Shown: positions 1 to 11,554, counted from the stretch's first letter. The stretch is 64,000 bases of DNA from Pempheris klunzingeri (GCF_042242105.1 NC_092035.1:7529477-7593476); one strand, 5' to 3'. Notes: generated by a model from the letters alone, not told the origin. A program made the numbers and translations.

Positions 1-287
1 GGTGGGGGTTGTGCTGAACCTATTGAAAAATGAGCTCAGTTGCTAACTCCTGGTCCCCCTGTACTCCAGATGGAGTCACACTGCAGCCAGTCATTTTCTT
101 CATCCCATACCACACCTCTTTGGTGTTGTTCTGTACCATCTTTTCCTCAATCCTCTCCCTGTATTTGTGTTTTGCCTCTCAGCTTCCCGCGTCAACAGAG
201 TGGATGACGTCACTCGCTGTCCTCGCCACCGCAGATGGGGGGATGAAAACAATGACAACGATGGCGTGAGAGAACTCCCGTGGCAGA
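1..287 (-). mobile_element. LINE fragment, linker between endonuclease and RT
   Basis: Read on the minus strand, this encodes a NNTKEVWYGMKKMTG-like stretch. That matches the linker that follows the APE endonuclease in L2/Rex-type LINEs; the LINE at 14561-16762 has the equivalent NTREVWRGLKSMSG near its start. The RT itself would lie beyond the left edge of the window. The same LINE resumes at 1862, beyond the Tc1 insertion. The part nearest 180-287 (with agaactcccgtggcag) also occurs in the LINE remnant near 30470. The fragment is old and not open throughout. Confidence 0.65.
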
Positions 288-289
288 TA

Positions 290-1859
290 CAGTAGTTTGC
301 AAAAGTATTCAGCCCCCTTGAACTTTTCCACATTTTGTCACGTTACGACCACAAACATAAATATTTTTTATTGGAATTTTATGTGAAAGAGCAACACAAA
401 GTGGCACACAATTGTGAAGTAGAATGAAAATTATACATGATTTAAATTTTTTTTTACAAATAAAAAACTGAAAAGTGCAGTGTGCAAAAGTATTCAGCCC
501 CCTTTTCTCTGAGTGCCACCAATTGCCTTCAGAAGTTGCCTGATGATTGCTGAGTGATAGAATGTTGACCTAATGACTAAATAGAGTCCACCTGTGTGTA
601 ATCTAATCTCAGTACAAATACAACTGTTCTGTGATGGCCTCAGAGGTTTGTTAAGAGAATATTGGGGAGCAAACAGCATCATGATGAACACGCCAGACAG
701 GTCAGGGATAAAGTAGTGGAGAAGTGGAGAAGTTTAAAGCAGGGTTAGGCCATAAAAAGATTTCCCAAGCTTTGAACATCTCACGGAGCACTGTTCAATC
801 TCTAATCTGGAAATGGAAATTGTATGGCACAACCTGGATCTGAACCTACCAAGACACGGCCGTCCACCTAAACTTACAGGCTGAACAAGGAGAGCACTGA
901 TGAGAGATGCAGCCAAGAGGCCCATGGTGACTCTGGACGAACTGCAGAGATCCACAGCTCAGGTGGGGGAATCTGTCCACAGGACAACTATTAGTCGTGC
1001 ACTGCACAAATCTGCCCTTTATGGAAGAGTGGCAAGAAGAAAGCCATTAAAAGAAAACCATAAGAAGTCCCGTTTGCAGTTTGCCAGAAGCCATGTGGGA
1101 GACACAGCAAACGTGGAAGAAGGTGCTCTGGTCAGATGAGACCAAAATTGAACTTTTTGGCCTCAATGCAAAACGCTATGTGTGGCAGAAAACTAACACT
1201 GCACATCACTCTGAACAGCATCATGCTCTGGGGGTGCTTCTCTTCAGCAGGGACAGGGAAGATGGATGGAGCCAAATACAGTGCAATCTTGGAAGAAAAC
1301 CTGTTGGAGTCCACAAAAGACTTGAGACTGGGGCGGAGGTTCACCTTCCAGCAGGACAACGACCCTAAGCATAAAGCCAGGGCTACAATGGAACGGTTTA
1401 AAGCAAAACATATTCATGTGTTAGAATGGCCCAGTCAAAGTCCAGACCGAAATCCAATCGAGAATCTGTGGCAAGATCTGAAAACTGGCGTTCACAAACG
1501 CTCTCCATCTAATCTGACTGAGTTTGAGCTGTTTTGCAAAGAAGAATGGGCAAAAATTTCAGTCTCTCGATGTGCAAAGCTGGTAGAGACATACCCCAAA
1601 AGACTTGCAGCTGTAATTGCAGCAAAAGACGGTTCCACAAAGTATTGACTCAGGGGGCTGAATACTCTTGCACACTGTACTTTTTTTATTTGTGAAAAAA
1701 AATTAAAGTCATGTATAATTTTCTTTCTACTTCACAATTGTGTGCCACTTTGTGTTGGTCTTTCACATAAAATTCCAATAAAATATATTTCTGTTTGTGG
1801 TTGTAACATGACAAAATGTGGAGAAGTTCAAGGGGGCTGAATACTTTTGCAAGCCACTG
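290..1859 (+). mobile_element. Tc1-like DNA transposon, both ends present
   Basis: The left end CAGTAGTTTGCAAAAGTATT is mirrored by the right end ACTTTTGCAAGCCACTG. Longer inverted similarity continues through the GGGGGCTGAATA and CACAATTGTGTGCCACTTTG motifs on both sides. The element is flanked by TA at 288-289 and 1860-1861, the Tc1/mariner target duplication. At 1570 bp it is the usual full length for a Tc1 element. It is inserted in an older LINE, whose sequence continues at 1862. The transposase inside is broken. Confidence 0.93.
900..1648 (+). pseudogene. Tc1 transposase pseudogene
   Basis: The remains of a DD34E Tc1 transposase are spread over more than one frame. The 900-1139 frame holds the end of the DNA-binding part (SVHRTTISRALH, KENHKKSRLQFA). 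The next frame has LWSDETKIELFG, the first catalytic Asp. The 1136-1648 frame holds ILWGCFSS-like sequence, FQQDNDPKHKA (second Asp), SPDRNPIENLW (catalytic Glu) and the true C-terminus before a TGA at 1646-1648. Degraded N-terminal helix-turn-helix sequence is still visible from about 740. A frameshift lies near 1140-1200, and the N-terminal third has stops. It cannot give a functional transposase, but its ends could be mobilised in trans. Confidence 0.9.
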
Positions 1860-1861
1860 TA

Positions 1862-2412
1862 GTAGGGTCTCATACCCACCGCCACGAGTTCAATGTCCAG
1901 GGTGCAGAGACGCTCCTCCACCGCAACATGTCAGGAATTACACCATTTTGAGTTAACAAACTCAGCTAGGCCTCCTCCTCTTTTCTCGCCGCTCTGTTTC
2001 CCTCTGTCCGCCCGCACTAGCGAGAAGCCGGCTAGTTCAAGCAGACTGTCTGGAATATTCCCATGCAGCCACGTCTCTGTGAAGCAAAGCAAACTGCACT
2101 GGAAGGCAGGAACGGTGTAACTCTCCGGTCTGTCTCCCTCCTCTCCTGTATCTTTGCACCGGCTCTCCATCCACAGCAGGTGTGTCTCCATACGTCCTCT
2201 GGTATGTGAGCAGAGGGAACCCTGGCTCCATGACGGTAGCTCAGAAGGTCTTCGCAGGTGTAAATGAGCATCTTTGATGCTAAACAACTGTTTTGTAGCA
2301 GCGTTTTAGTTGCTGTTGTTTTTGTCAAAGTATCACACCAAAAGGAAAATAGAAATAAATAAATACAAGGTACGAAATCGAAAAAAGGTGAGGTAGAAAG
2401 GAAGCACAACTA
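1862..2412 (-). mobile_element. LINE fragment, APE endonuclease and 5' end
   Basis: The minus strand encodes LLCFTETWLHGNIPDSLLEL followed by LVRADR and GGGLAEFVNSKWC. These are hallmarks of the apurinic endonuclease domain of Jockey-superfamily (L2/CR1/Rex-like) LINEs. Positions 2290-2412 are probably 5' untranslated sequence of the same element. It continues the LINE split by the Tc1 insertion at 290-1859 and joins directly onto the composite repeat block at about 2413. Confidence 0.75.
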
Positions 2413-3213
2413 GAAGTTTAAAAATGTATCTCAACAATGTAAATGAAAAGGGAAGGAAATGAGAGAAAAGTCATCAGTGCAAATATCCACTTTTTTATTT
2501 CATACATCAAATGTGTGCAGCCTTGTTCAACATGAAGGTGATACAGCTCTAACTTCTGATCACTTATTGATTGATTCTTTTTCCTTTCGTGCTTCAGGTT
2601 GGCTGGTGTTCACTGCTGAGGAGCTGAGGAAGAGTCTTCAGGTTCGTCCAAATCCTCCTCACTTTTTATTCATCTGACTGCTGACTGTAAACACAACTTG
2701 TATAAAATGTAATTGTTGTACGATTTTCTCCCTCTTGCAGATGTGCGGACTGAAGCGACAACACGTTTGAAGAAGAGGAGCGTTCTGCAGCCACTGAGGG
2801 AACATGTGCTCTGTGCTGAAGCTCTCAGGTAGGAGATTTGTTCTCAGTGTTACCAGCAGCTCTGTTAAATGCAGATGGAACATTGAAAACACGCAGGACA
2901 TTTTCAACGTATTGATTTCTTGCTTAAGAAAAAGACTTAATGGCTCAAATGGTTGTGTAGTTTATTTCCTGAGTGTGGTTGCTGCCTGGACCCTCTCCCC
3001 ATCAGCTGTGTTGTGTGTTTTAAAGCTGAAAAGCCGTCAGTGGAGCAGCGCCATGGTTCACGCCTTGTAGAGCAGCAGCAGCAGCAGCAGCCGGTTGGAT
3101 ATCCATAGTACCCCGACACCTCAAGCACATTCCCATGAGAGTGGATGAGGAGAGCACCGTGTCCTCCAGCTGGAGTTTGAATGTGAAACTGATGACGTGC
3201 AGAACAAGGTGCC
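2413..3213 (+). repeat. Distal left arm with exon-like modules
   Basis: This block also lies at 44031-44935 and, inverted, at 12061-12540. It looks spliced. After ttcag at about 2599 an open stretch reads GWLVFTAEELRKSLQ up to a gt. After ctcttgcag at 2740 an open stretch reads DVRTEATTRLKK and onward, ending at CTCTCAG before gtagga (2828). A later stretch holds a CAG run (about 3073-3090, poly-Gln in one frame). The splice-like borders are kept in all three copies. I do not recognise the product; it could be part of a captured or ancestral gene. Confidence 0.45.
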
Positions 3214-4700
3214 TATTTAGGAGACGAGATCAATATTTCAGCTTTTATTTCCAGGTATTTACATCCAGATCTGATACACAACTTGGAATATAGCATTATT
3301 TGTAACGGAACACCAAATTTTTAGCTGAGCAAAAGTATTGGAACAGACTTCAAATAGATTAAAGTGATGAACAGGATAACAAACTGTTTCTTTATTATTC
3401 TGATTTCTTCCTCGCAGCGTTTCAACTGCTTCACACTTTGAGCTACAGACACCGTTCCAACATCAAACTGTTCAGCTCGTCAGTGCTATGACTTTTCACA
3501 ATTCTACCTTTTAAACTTTTTAAACTATTTAAACTTTTCTTTAAAATGTAACTTTTTGGGGGAATTTTCAAATTTTCTTCAACTTCCTCCACTTAGAAAG
3601 CTTATAGCTTCCTCATACTTTCAGCTAGAAACTTTTAAGTAGGTCACAGCTGTTTCCGCCTAATTTAAAGCTTTTTTGATATCTGACAGTTTTGACGATA
3701 TCACAGTTTTAGTTTTATGCCGTTCTCCCTCCTCCTCACATTTAAATAATGAGCGTATGTGGCGCGGAGAGTGGAAAAATCGCCTGAAACTTTTGTCTTT
3801 AACTCTCTCAAGGCCGAACCGTTTCACCCACAGTCGCAATTTATGCATCAAAACGTAGGAAAAATCCTTGCGGACGCAGCGATGTGGCTCACACTGCACA
3901 GAAGCGTACGCAGCTCCCGCTATGAGCTTTGGAGCGCCGACCGATTGACTCATTGACTGCCATGTTAAGTGAGAGCTCAAAGCTGAGGAGGGAGGGAGAG
4001 ACAGACATAGTTTTCTAAGTGCTCCAGAGCTCTTATTTCACAAGATAGAGACCTTAAATTACATGTACGTGTCCAGCAGACCCTCTTCTCTCTACACATT
4101 AAAGCTGCGACAGTTAGGATTTTCACAGGTGTGTCACAGCTGATAATCCCAATGAAAAGAGCTGCATGTGAGCAGAGTGCCAGCAGAGCAGCATGGCCTC
4201 AGTAAGGCAGCGTGGCAGCATTCACACTGCAATTTCTTCAGGAATTGCAATTTTTCTAGTATTTAGCTGCAAATCCTTTTCTTGCAATAACTGAATCAAA
4301 CCTGTGACCCACTGACATCACCAAACCTTTGCATTCTTTTGCAAACTTTTGTGATGCTTTTCCAGGCTTTCACTGCAGCCTCTTTCGTTGTGGTTTGTTT
4401 TGGTAGGTTACTCCCTTCAGTCTGCTCTTTAGCAGGTAAAATGCATGCTCTATAGGGTTTAAGTCTGGAGATTGACTTGGCCAGTCTAAAACCTTCCACT
4501 TCTTGCCCCTGATGAACTCCTTTGTTGTTTTTGCAGTGCGTTTTCAGTTATTCTCTTGCTGCACTATGAAGGATCTCCCAATCAGTTTGGTTGCATCTTT
4601 CTTTAAATTGGCAGTCAAAATGTTTCTGTAGACTTCTGAGTTCATTTTGGAGGAGAGAGGTCTGAACCCCGGCTGGGACATTGTCCCTCCTTTCCCGCCA
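3214..4700 (-). mobile_element. Tc1-like remnant, split by an insertion
   Basis: Positions 3235-3400 hold a terminal region of a widespread teleost Tc1-type repeat (gagcaaaagtattggaac). Positions 4262-4660 hold antisense transposase sequence with the familiar ggtttaagtctggagattga and aaaatgcatgctctat motifs. The two parts are separated by an unrelated repeat at about 3400-4260. No reading frame survives. The right border blends into arm sequence that is also found at 45905-45990. Confidence 0.6.
3400..4260. repeat. Unclassified interspersed repeat inside the Tc1-like remnant
   Basis: It begins near the cttcctcgcag motif and contains a run of related 'ttttaaactttttaaactat' units. It ends with ttcttcaggaattgcaattt, which also ends the segments at 5243-5395 and 48300-48450. 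The gaaaagagctgcatgtgagc motif is shared with the same two segments. No coding potential was seen, and I cannot name the family. Confidence 0.45.
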
Positions 4701-4730
4701 GTACGTGTTGGGAAAGAAGCACAATTGTTA

Positions 4731-5193
4731 TGGCGCTTTTCCATTACACGGTTTTAGCTGGACTCGCCTCGGTTGGTTGGTTGGTTGGTTGGTTGGTTGG
4801 TTGGTTTTCCATTACAGTAGCGTACCACGTCAAAGTGGGCGGGGTCGTCATAGCAAGGCAGCCTGAAACTCCGGTGGTAATTTGTATACAGCACAAACAC
4901 AACAAAGGACATTGAGTGTTTGGTTTGCGTGTAGCTGTTTACCTCGTTCCCAGAAATAATAAAAACGCCCCGTCTGTTTCCAGCGTTTTAAAAACAGCGG
5001 GTTTGATTCTTGTGAACGAGTCGCTCTCATGACTCATCCAGTGGCGTCACTCCCTGGCTGTCGACGTCACATTTTGGGCTCGACTCAGCTCGCTTGGAAC
5101 TGAGTACATAGTACATAGTATCTGGTACCAGATACTATGTCTAGTGGAAAACCAAAAAGGTCGAGTCAAGTAGGTACTAGTGGAAAAGCGCCA
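4731..5193. mobile_element. PIF/Harbinger-like MITE (463 bp)
   Basis: The ends are TGGCGCTTTTCCATTAC and CTAGTGGAAAAGCGCCA, inverted copies of each other. TTA stands on both sides (4728-4730 and 5194-5196), the three-base target duplication of PIF/Harbinger elements. It has no coding capacity. A (GGTT)n run at 4771-4806 has expanded inside it, and imperfect palindromes such as tggtaccagatacta lie near the right end. A second copy (45993-48246) is interrupted by a pogo element. An 86-bp internally deleted copy is at 26253-26338. Confidence 0.82.
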
Positions 5194-5595
5194 TTAGTAA
5201 CTGTTATCTGATTTATTTATTTATTCTTCTTCTTCCTCGCAGGTGTCGCAGCACAAATCTCCATGAAAAGAGCTGCATGTGAGCAGAGTGACAGCAGATG
5301 AGCAGCAGCTCATTAGTGACGTTTGAGTCACCAGACCAGCAGCAGCAGCAGCATTTACACTGCAATTTCTTCAGGAATTGCAATTTTTCTAGTTAATTAG
5401 TAGAGTTTGACTGTAGTGATGTGCAGAACAAAGTGCTGCGTACAGGTGAGCTATTTTTCAGTCTTTGTACGATTTGATATATTTATAATATATAAATTAA
5501 AAATATAAAGTATTGTTGGAGCTAACTTGTGATTCCATGACCTGATTAACATCTTTCACCTCTAAAGTGTTGTGCCCTCTTTTTTTTCAGCTGGT

Positions 5596-5850
5596 TTTCC
5601 CAAATGAAGATGTCAAATACAACCTGAGCACTTCTTCTAGTGCGACAGGGCTCGTGGTGCGGTGGGATAAGTCGCTGCCATACAAGGCACTGAAGAATCA
5701 GAGGTGCCAGGTTCGATCCCCGCTGTCGGCATGAGTGCCTGTCGCGTACGAGAAGGGACTTGCGAGGGCAAGACTGGGGGGGGCGGTCTATCTCCCCGGC
5801 CATTCCAAAGGCTCAAGTAAAGGGTTATGCAGCTTTTTTATTTGAAAACC
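5596..5850 (+). mobile_element. tRNA-derived SINE
   Basis: The head at about 5647-5735 has the layout of a tRNA gene: an A-box-like tcgtggtgcggtggga and a B-box GGTTCGATCCC. It is followed by a tRNA-unrelated body. Copies lie at 48650-48880 (same strand) and 11555-11715 (opposite strand), at matching places in the composite blocks. The SINE therefore entered before the blocks were copied and is not an independent recent insertion. It is not a functional tRNA gene: the head does not fold cleanly and is embedded in repeat sequence. Confidence 0.72.
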
Positions 5851-6320
5851 CCAAAAAACACTTAGAAAAATTTTTAGGCGGGGATTTCCCTCGTTTTTAG
5901 GGAGTTCATCTAAAGAGGGGAAAAATTTAAAAAAAGTATTTTCTATTGTAAGAGAGAAGAAAAAAAATATACTAAGTGTTTTTTGCCTCTAAATCCAGAG
6001 TAAAATTGCTAAGTATTTTCTATTGTAAGAGAGAAGGAAAAAAATTGTTTTGGCTAAATATTTAACTGCTTCTATTGTGGCAGGGAGAATAAAAAAAATA
6101 TTACTAAGTGTTTTTTGCCTCTAAATCCATTACAAAGTTGCAGGAAAAAAAAATGTTGGCTAAGTATTTTCTTCCAAAGTGACTAGGAGGTTCAGTATTT
6201 AACTGCTTCTATTGAGTAGGGGAATAAAAAAAAATTTACTAAGTGTTTTGCCTCTAAATCCAGTACAAAATTGCAGAAAAAAAAAAAATGTTGGCAAAGT
6301 GGCCTATTTGGGACGCAGAA
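5851..6320. repeat. Degenerate A-rich tandem repeat
   Basis: A phrase of about 110-130 bp recurs three or four times with variation: tattttctattgtaagaga, a poly(A) stretch, then aagtgttttttgcctctaaa. A shorter version follows the SINE at 48950-49110 in block 3. No coding potential. Confidence 0.6.
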
Positions 6321-6559
6321 GAAAATATTAGTGTTTTCTACCTGCTTACAGTCCTAAAGTAGGGTTCACAAATGATCAATTAAACTGAATCCATGACCAG
6401 TAAAACACAGGATTCTGCTCCAAAATTACATCAGTGTGAATGAGGTCATGTAAAAGGCACTACACAAATATTGGATCCACAGCTTTGCCTTTTCAGCAGT
6501 TAAGCCAATGCAAAATCACTCACAATATCAAAGACATAGGAAACAATATGTAGACAAAA

Positions 6560-8200
6560 CCTCTTTTTATTTAAGAAAAGTGAAGGTGCTGCTTGGCTCA
6601 CTGGACATCCAGCAGGAACATGGAGGCAGATCCTGAGAGACAGAAGAAGACAATGATTAAGACCAATACAAACATGTCAGAGGAGCTGCTGCTCTACTTT
6701 TACCTCAAATCAGTTTGTCTATTAACTCTTTCCATAAAGAGCAGCAGCATAAAAGTAACAAAACACAACTTGCACTTCATTGTATGTCTTTATGTAGAAA
6801 TCAGTGCTAAACTGAGGCTCTCATACAAACAGTTCTGTTTGGATCCACAGCTGATTCAGGTTCTCCTGCTGCATCCTGGGAAAACACAAAAACAGCACAA
6901 GTTTTATCAAAGAGTGGCCAGACAGAAGGTTAAACTTGTGATCTGTGCATTTGGAAATTCTCTTCATTTTAAATAAAGTTTGACGTGACAACATCCTGTG
7001 TTCACATTTACTGACTCCTCATCTCTTCCCAGCAGATACTTTTAGATTCTCCCTTTACAAACAAGCACCAAGAGAGAATTATCTACTGCAAGAATTCACA
7101 AATCTTCAATGTTTATTGGCTCCAATTCCAACATTTAGTGACATTAACATTATAGAACTGTTTTCTACCTGGAAATCATCATTAGAAAAGTGGAACAAGT
7201 AGTTCAGGAAGAAATCAGTTTGAAAACGATTGGTTTGCTTTGTGATGAGAAAATAAAAGCTCACATTTCCTGTCTAAACACATTCATCTGATATTCTAGG
7301 TAAAGTTGAGTTTTTACCACAAGCTGTTCCTGTCGCAGGTTCTTCAGCCCAGACTCAGGACACACCACCTGCAACGGAAGAGAGTTACAATAAAACTACA
7401 GCTCTTTACCAAAGTAAAAAGGAACTAAATGACATTATAGATGAAGTTCACCTGCAAACAGACTAAATGTGACAATTAAGTTTGTGATTTCTCACTTCAA
7501 AGCTGCTGGTTGTGGTTCCCCTGATCTCAGCCACAATAAACCACTGATTTATTAATATAAACATGCTACATGCTAACACTAGCCAGCATGTTAGCCACTG
7601 ATTAGCCACAAGGTGAAACTGATCAGTGATTATTGACCCTGCAGTCCAGTCATTAGCAGCAAACTCACCGCAGACACTCTTACTAATTAAACAGGACTTT
7701 AAATTAACGTGACACTGAGTCTGAGCTTTAACTCTCCTGCTGCTGCAGAGTGTCTGTGTTCACTGGTCTTCTTTCTCCCTCTGAAGCAGCTGCAGGATCC
7801 ATGAGGAACTTCTGGAGGTTCTAGGACAAACACAGAGAACATCAGAACCATCAGCCACAATGAAACCACCAACATACCCAAAAATCACAGAGAAACTGTT
7901 GTGCCCTTATTAGCATATATATATATATTAGCATATATCCTCCTCAAGCAGCAGTAAAATGTAGCAGTAACATGCTAGCTAGCATTAGCTAATTAGCTAA
8001 CAACTGACTACTGATTTGTTTGTGATTGTTCGGTCATTCAGCCTCAGACTGACCTCATTAACCAAAGCCAACTCCTCATCTCCATGCTGTTTTCCTCCTC
8101 TGGCCCTCAAAAGACTTTATGAAGCAGAAGCAAAGTGTCTGATTCTTTGTAGCTGAAAGAGAAGAGCCGAATGGCGTCGGGAGAGCCAAATCTTCAGACT
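6560..8200 (-). other. Gene-like unit, inverted copy (left arm)
   Basis: This is the mirror image of the gene-like unit at 9474-10880, read on the minus strand. Its middle exon (7318-7368) is flanked by AG and GT and reads VVCPESGLKNLRQEQLV without a stop; the right-arm copy has a TGA at the Arg. A repeated module (DAAGEPESAVDPN-like) ends at 6875 behind an AG acceptor. The first-exon region (about 8060-8130) is more decayed than in the right arm and lacks a clear open ATG exon. Promoter-side sequence (an inverted CCAAT and aataaaagtctgaag) lies at about 8190-8235. Function unknown. Confidence 0.4.
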
Positions 8201-8489
8201 TTTATTGTGATGGGCCACCATGCGGCCAATCACATGCGAGAACAGAGTAGGATCATACCATTATGTGAAAGTAGGAAGGGAGACAGGAAGTGAGGTGGTA
8301 CAGTCCAGGTACAGAGCCACAGAGAGACGGATTTAAATACATAGCACTTGACTTTGAGTTCAAGAAATGAGCGAAAACCGTAAAAGAAGCAGCATCAGCA
8401 TCAGAGAGGGAAGCTTGAAATAGTCTGTACCTCCACACAGCTCGTCCCATTTAACTCACCCGTCGCGGTGCTCTTTAGCCTGCTAACAT

Positions 8490-8672
8490 CATCCTGTCGT
8501 ACTGCATTCGCGTGTGGTGCTTGAATTACTGCATCAATGCGGCGTGGCATGGAGGCCATCAGTCTGTGGCACTGCTGAGGTGTTATGGAAGCCCAGGTTG
8601 CTTTGAGAGCGGCCTTCAGCTCGTCTGCATTGTTGGGTCTGGGGTCTCTATTCTCTCACCCCATAGATTCTC
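8490..8672 (-). mobile_element. Tc1 transposase scrap (second Tc1 family)
   Basis: Antisense Tc1 transposase sequence: cggcgtggcatggaggccat and tgagagcggccttcagctcg. It overlaps the transposase remnant in 18222-18781 (18450-18521 is nearly identical to 8599-8670). Its left neighbour ctgtcgtactgcattcgcgt resembles LINE sequence at 17696-17720, so at least two broken elements meet here. No terminal repeats remain. Confidence 0.65.
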
Positions 8673-8850
8673 TCTTCACCTCTTGCTGTATTTGCCGGTG
8701 AAACAGAGTGACTTTGACCCCGGCGGTCGGAGCCACTTGTCCCTGCACAGCTGGGTGCTGCAGTTCTTCTGCAGGGGGGAGCAGATTTGTGGTGTTGGAG
8801 TTTACTGGCACAAAGGGGGCAGCAGACGAGGACTCTCTCTTCATGAAAAC
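8673..8850 (-). pseudogene. nfkbiz-like exon fragment (copy 1)
   Basis: The minus strand reads VPVNSNTTNLLPPAEELQ then VAPTAGVKVTLFHRQIQQEV, ending where the Tc1 scrap begins. The more complete copy at 18784-19040 goes on into VSPELLTTQDGDGDTYL. That resembles the entry to the ankyrin repeats of IkB-zeta (NFKBIZ), where vertebrate proteins have a WQ-EQE helix and then DADGDTFLHIAVAQGR. The fragment is truncated and has no start codon, so it is a captured or stranded exon piece and not a gene. The assignment rests on remembered family sequence. Confidence 0.5.
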
Positions 8851-9473
8851 TCAGAAACAGTTACACAAGCACCCCCACTTTACTGAAACTAATTAAACAT
8901 TTGAAATGAGATCACATTTGCCAGCTAGCCTACTGAACGCCCACTATTCTACATCTTTTCAGCTATGGGCTATTCAGACTTGATGTCAGGTATACAGCTA
9001 CAGCCCACTACTTTTCAATTTCATTAAACCCGTTGCAGTGACAAGACATTCATTCATTCATTCATTCCTGCAACCAGACGTGTCAAACAAGACAACAACA
9101 TGAGTTCATGCTTATTTTCTATTTCATTGTGTCAGCTTGAAACCATACAGCCATGTAGTGTAGTGAACAGGAATGAGGATGGAGAATCAAAGCCCAAACA
9201 GTCCATGAACCAAGAAATGACACGTCTCCAGTGCACTTCATCTTATTGACCACTAGATGTCCTACTGGAGCGCGGTGTCATTGAAGCCTCGAGTAATTAA
9301 CCATTTTTCAATTAAGTGTCGAACTTCAACAAAGCCTCGATCAGCCATCACTATGTCCTCTGTACCTGGACTGTACCACCTCACTTCCTGTCTTCAGAGC
9401 GTCTCCCCTACTACATAATGGTATGATCCTAATGTGTCCTCCCACGTGATTTGCCGCATGGTGTGTCCATCAC

Positions 9474-10880
9474 TATAAAAGTCTGAAGGTTTGACTCACC
9501 CGGCGCCAGTCGGCTCTTCTCCTTCTGCTGCAAACACCCGGACGCTTTTCTTGGGCTCGTTTTGTGCTTCATGCAGTCCTTCGGAGGGCCAGAGGAAGAA
9601 AACATCGCGGAGTTGGTTTTGGTATGCAAACAAATGGGTGTTCAGTAGCTAGCTAATTAGCTAACCATGCTAAGGTGCACAGCTGATACATTTTTCTATA
9701 TTGGTGGTTTCATTGTGGCCGATGAACCTGTTTGAGAACTAAAGTACCAGATGACTGTTGTAATAAACACTGATGGTTCTAATGTTCTGTGTTTGCACTA
9801 GAACATCTAGAAGTTCCTCGTCAGGCCTCTCAGCTGTTTTCTGTAACTCAGCAGCTGCAGCAGCAGGAGAGTTAAAGCTCAGGCTCAGTGTCACGTTCAT
9901 TATAGTCCTGTTTAATTGGTGAGCATCTGCAGTGAGTTTGCTGCTAATGACCGGACTGCAGGGTCAATAATCACTGATCAGTTTCACCTTGTGGCTAATC
10001 AGTGGCTAACATGCTGGCTAGTGTTAGCATGTAGCATTAGCATGTGGCCTGTTTGGAACGGATTAAATTAGTTTAAAGACCAAAAGCTAAGCATCAAATT
10101 GGTGGTTTATTGTGGCTGAGATCAGGTGCAGCTTCATCACATTTCGTCTGTGTTTGCAGGTGAACTTCATCTATAATGTCATTTATTTCCTTTTTACTTT
10201 GGTAAAGAGCTGTAGTTTTATTGTGAAAACCTCTTCCGTTGCAGGTGGCGTGTCCTGAGTCTGGGCTGAAGAACCTGTGACAGGAACAGCTTGTGGTAAA
10301 AACGCTCAACTTTACCTAGAACATCACATTAATGTGTTTAGACAGGAAATGTGAGCTTTTATTTTCTCCTCAGAGCAAACTAATAACTTTCATCCACATC
10401 AAACTGATGTTAATGGCACTAAATGTTGGACTTGGAGCACAAACATTGAAGATTTGTAAATTCTTGCAGTAGATAATTCTCTCTATTGGTGCTAGTTTGT
10501 AAAGGTAGAATCTAAAAGTTTCCAGGTGTCTGGTGGGAAGAGATGAGGAATCAGTAAATCTGAACACAGGATGTTGTCACGTTAAACTTTATTTAAAATG
10601 AAGAGAACACGTTTAACCTTCTGTCTGGTCACTCTTTGATCAAAGTAATGCTGTTTTTGTGTCTTCCAGGATGCAGCAGGGGAACCTGAATCAGCCGTGG
10701 ATCCAAACAGAAGGTCCTGTGGAAAAGTAGCAGACTGTATTAATGCATTCAACATGACTCCTCTGCAGCATCTTCATGTATCAACAAAAGAGAAAACTTG
10801 TTTTTTTTTGTGTGTTCCCAGGATGCACCAGGAGAACCTGAATCAACCGTGGATCCAAACAGCACTGATTTCTAAATAAA
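9474..10880 (+). other. Gene-like unit in right arm (promoter, exons, poly(A))
   Basis: Features in order: TATAAAA at 9474-9480; an ATG exon at 9571-9621 reading MQSFGGPEEENIAELVL, then a gtatgc donor; an exon at 10245-10295 between gcag and gtaaaa, reading VACPESGLKNL then TGA then QEQLV; an exon from 10670 after cttccag reading DAAGEPESAVDPNRR; and a terminal exon at 10822-10875 after cccag reading DAPGEPESTVDPNSTDF and a stop, with AATAAA at 10875-10880. Exons 1 and 2 join in phase 0. A near copy lies at 19641-21065 and mirror copies lie on the other strand. I do not recognise the product. It could be a decayed small gene carried by the repeat, or a domesticated transposon gene. Confidence 0.45.
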
Positions 10881-11554
10881 GACATGTAAAATGAAGTGCA
10901 AGTTGTTGTGTTTACTTTTTTGCTGCTGCAAGAGTTACTAGCTAATTGTCAGAAACTGGTTTGAGGTGAAAGTAGACCAGCAGCTCCTCTTCAGTCTTCC
11001 TCTGACAGGATCTGCCTCCATGTTCCTGCTGGATGTCCAGTGAGCCAAGCAGCACCTTCACTGTGTCTTGTATTTTAAATAAAAAAAAAAAAGTTGTCTA
11101 AATCTTGTTTCCTGTTTTCTATTGAGTGATTTTTGCCTTGGTTTAACTACACTGAAAAGGCAAAGCTGTGGATCCACCTATGGTCAGCATTTGTATAGCA
11201 CCTTTCTATGACCTCCTGCCTGAGGAATGACCCACAGCTGGCCCCATTTTATTTTGGAGCAGAATCCTGAATCAATCCAGAATATTTTACTGGTCCTGGA
11301 TTGAATGTAATGTGAAGGTGCTAATTTTTGAACCCAGCAATGGTGAGTTTAAGGGTAAATAAAATGCCAATTTGGAAGCAGGTAGAAAAATACCTGGTTG
11401 GAGCCTGAAAGTATTTTTTTCCTATAAATGTAAAAAGTGCATAATGAGCAAAATGGCTGCTTTTTTTTTTTAACGTGCTTTTTCAATAAAATGAGCTGCA
11501 TACCTGACTTCACCTTGGGGAAATAAATCAGCCCTCGCAAAACACCTTCTTTTG

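Noticed and set aside
5647-5735. tRNA gene
   Set aside because: The A/B boxes belong to a SINE head repeated at the same arm positions, without a clean cloverleaf.
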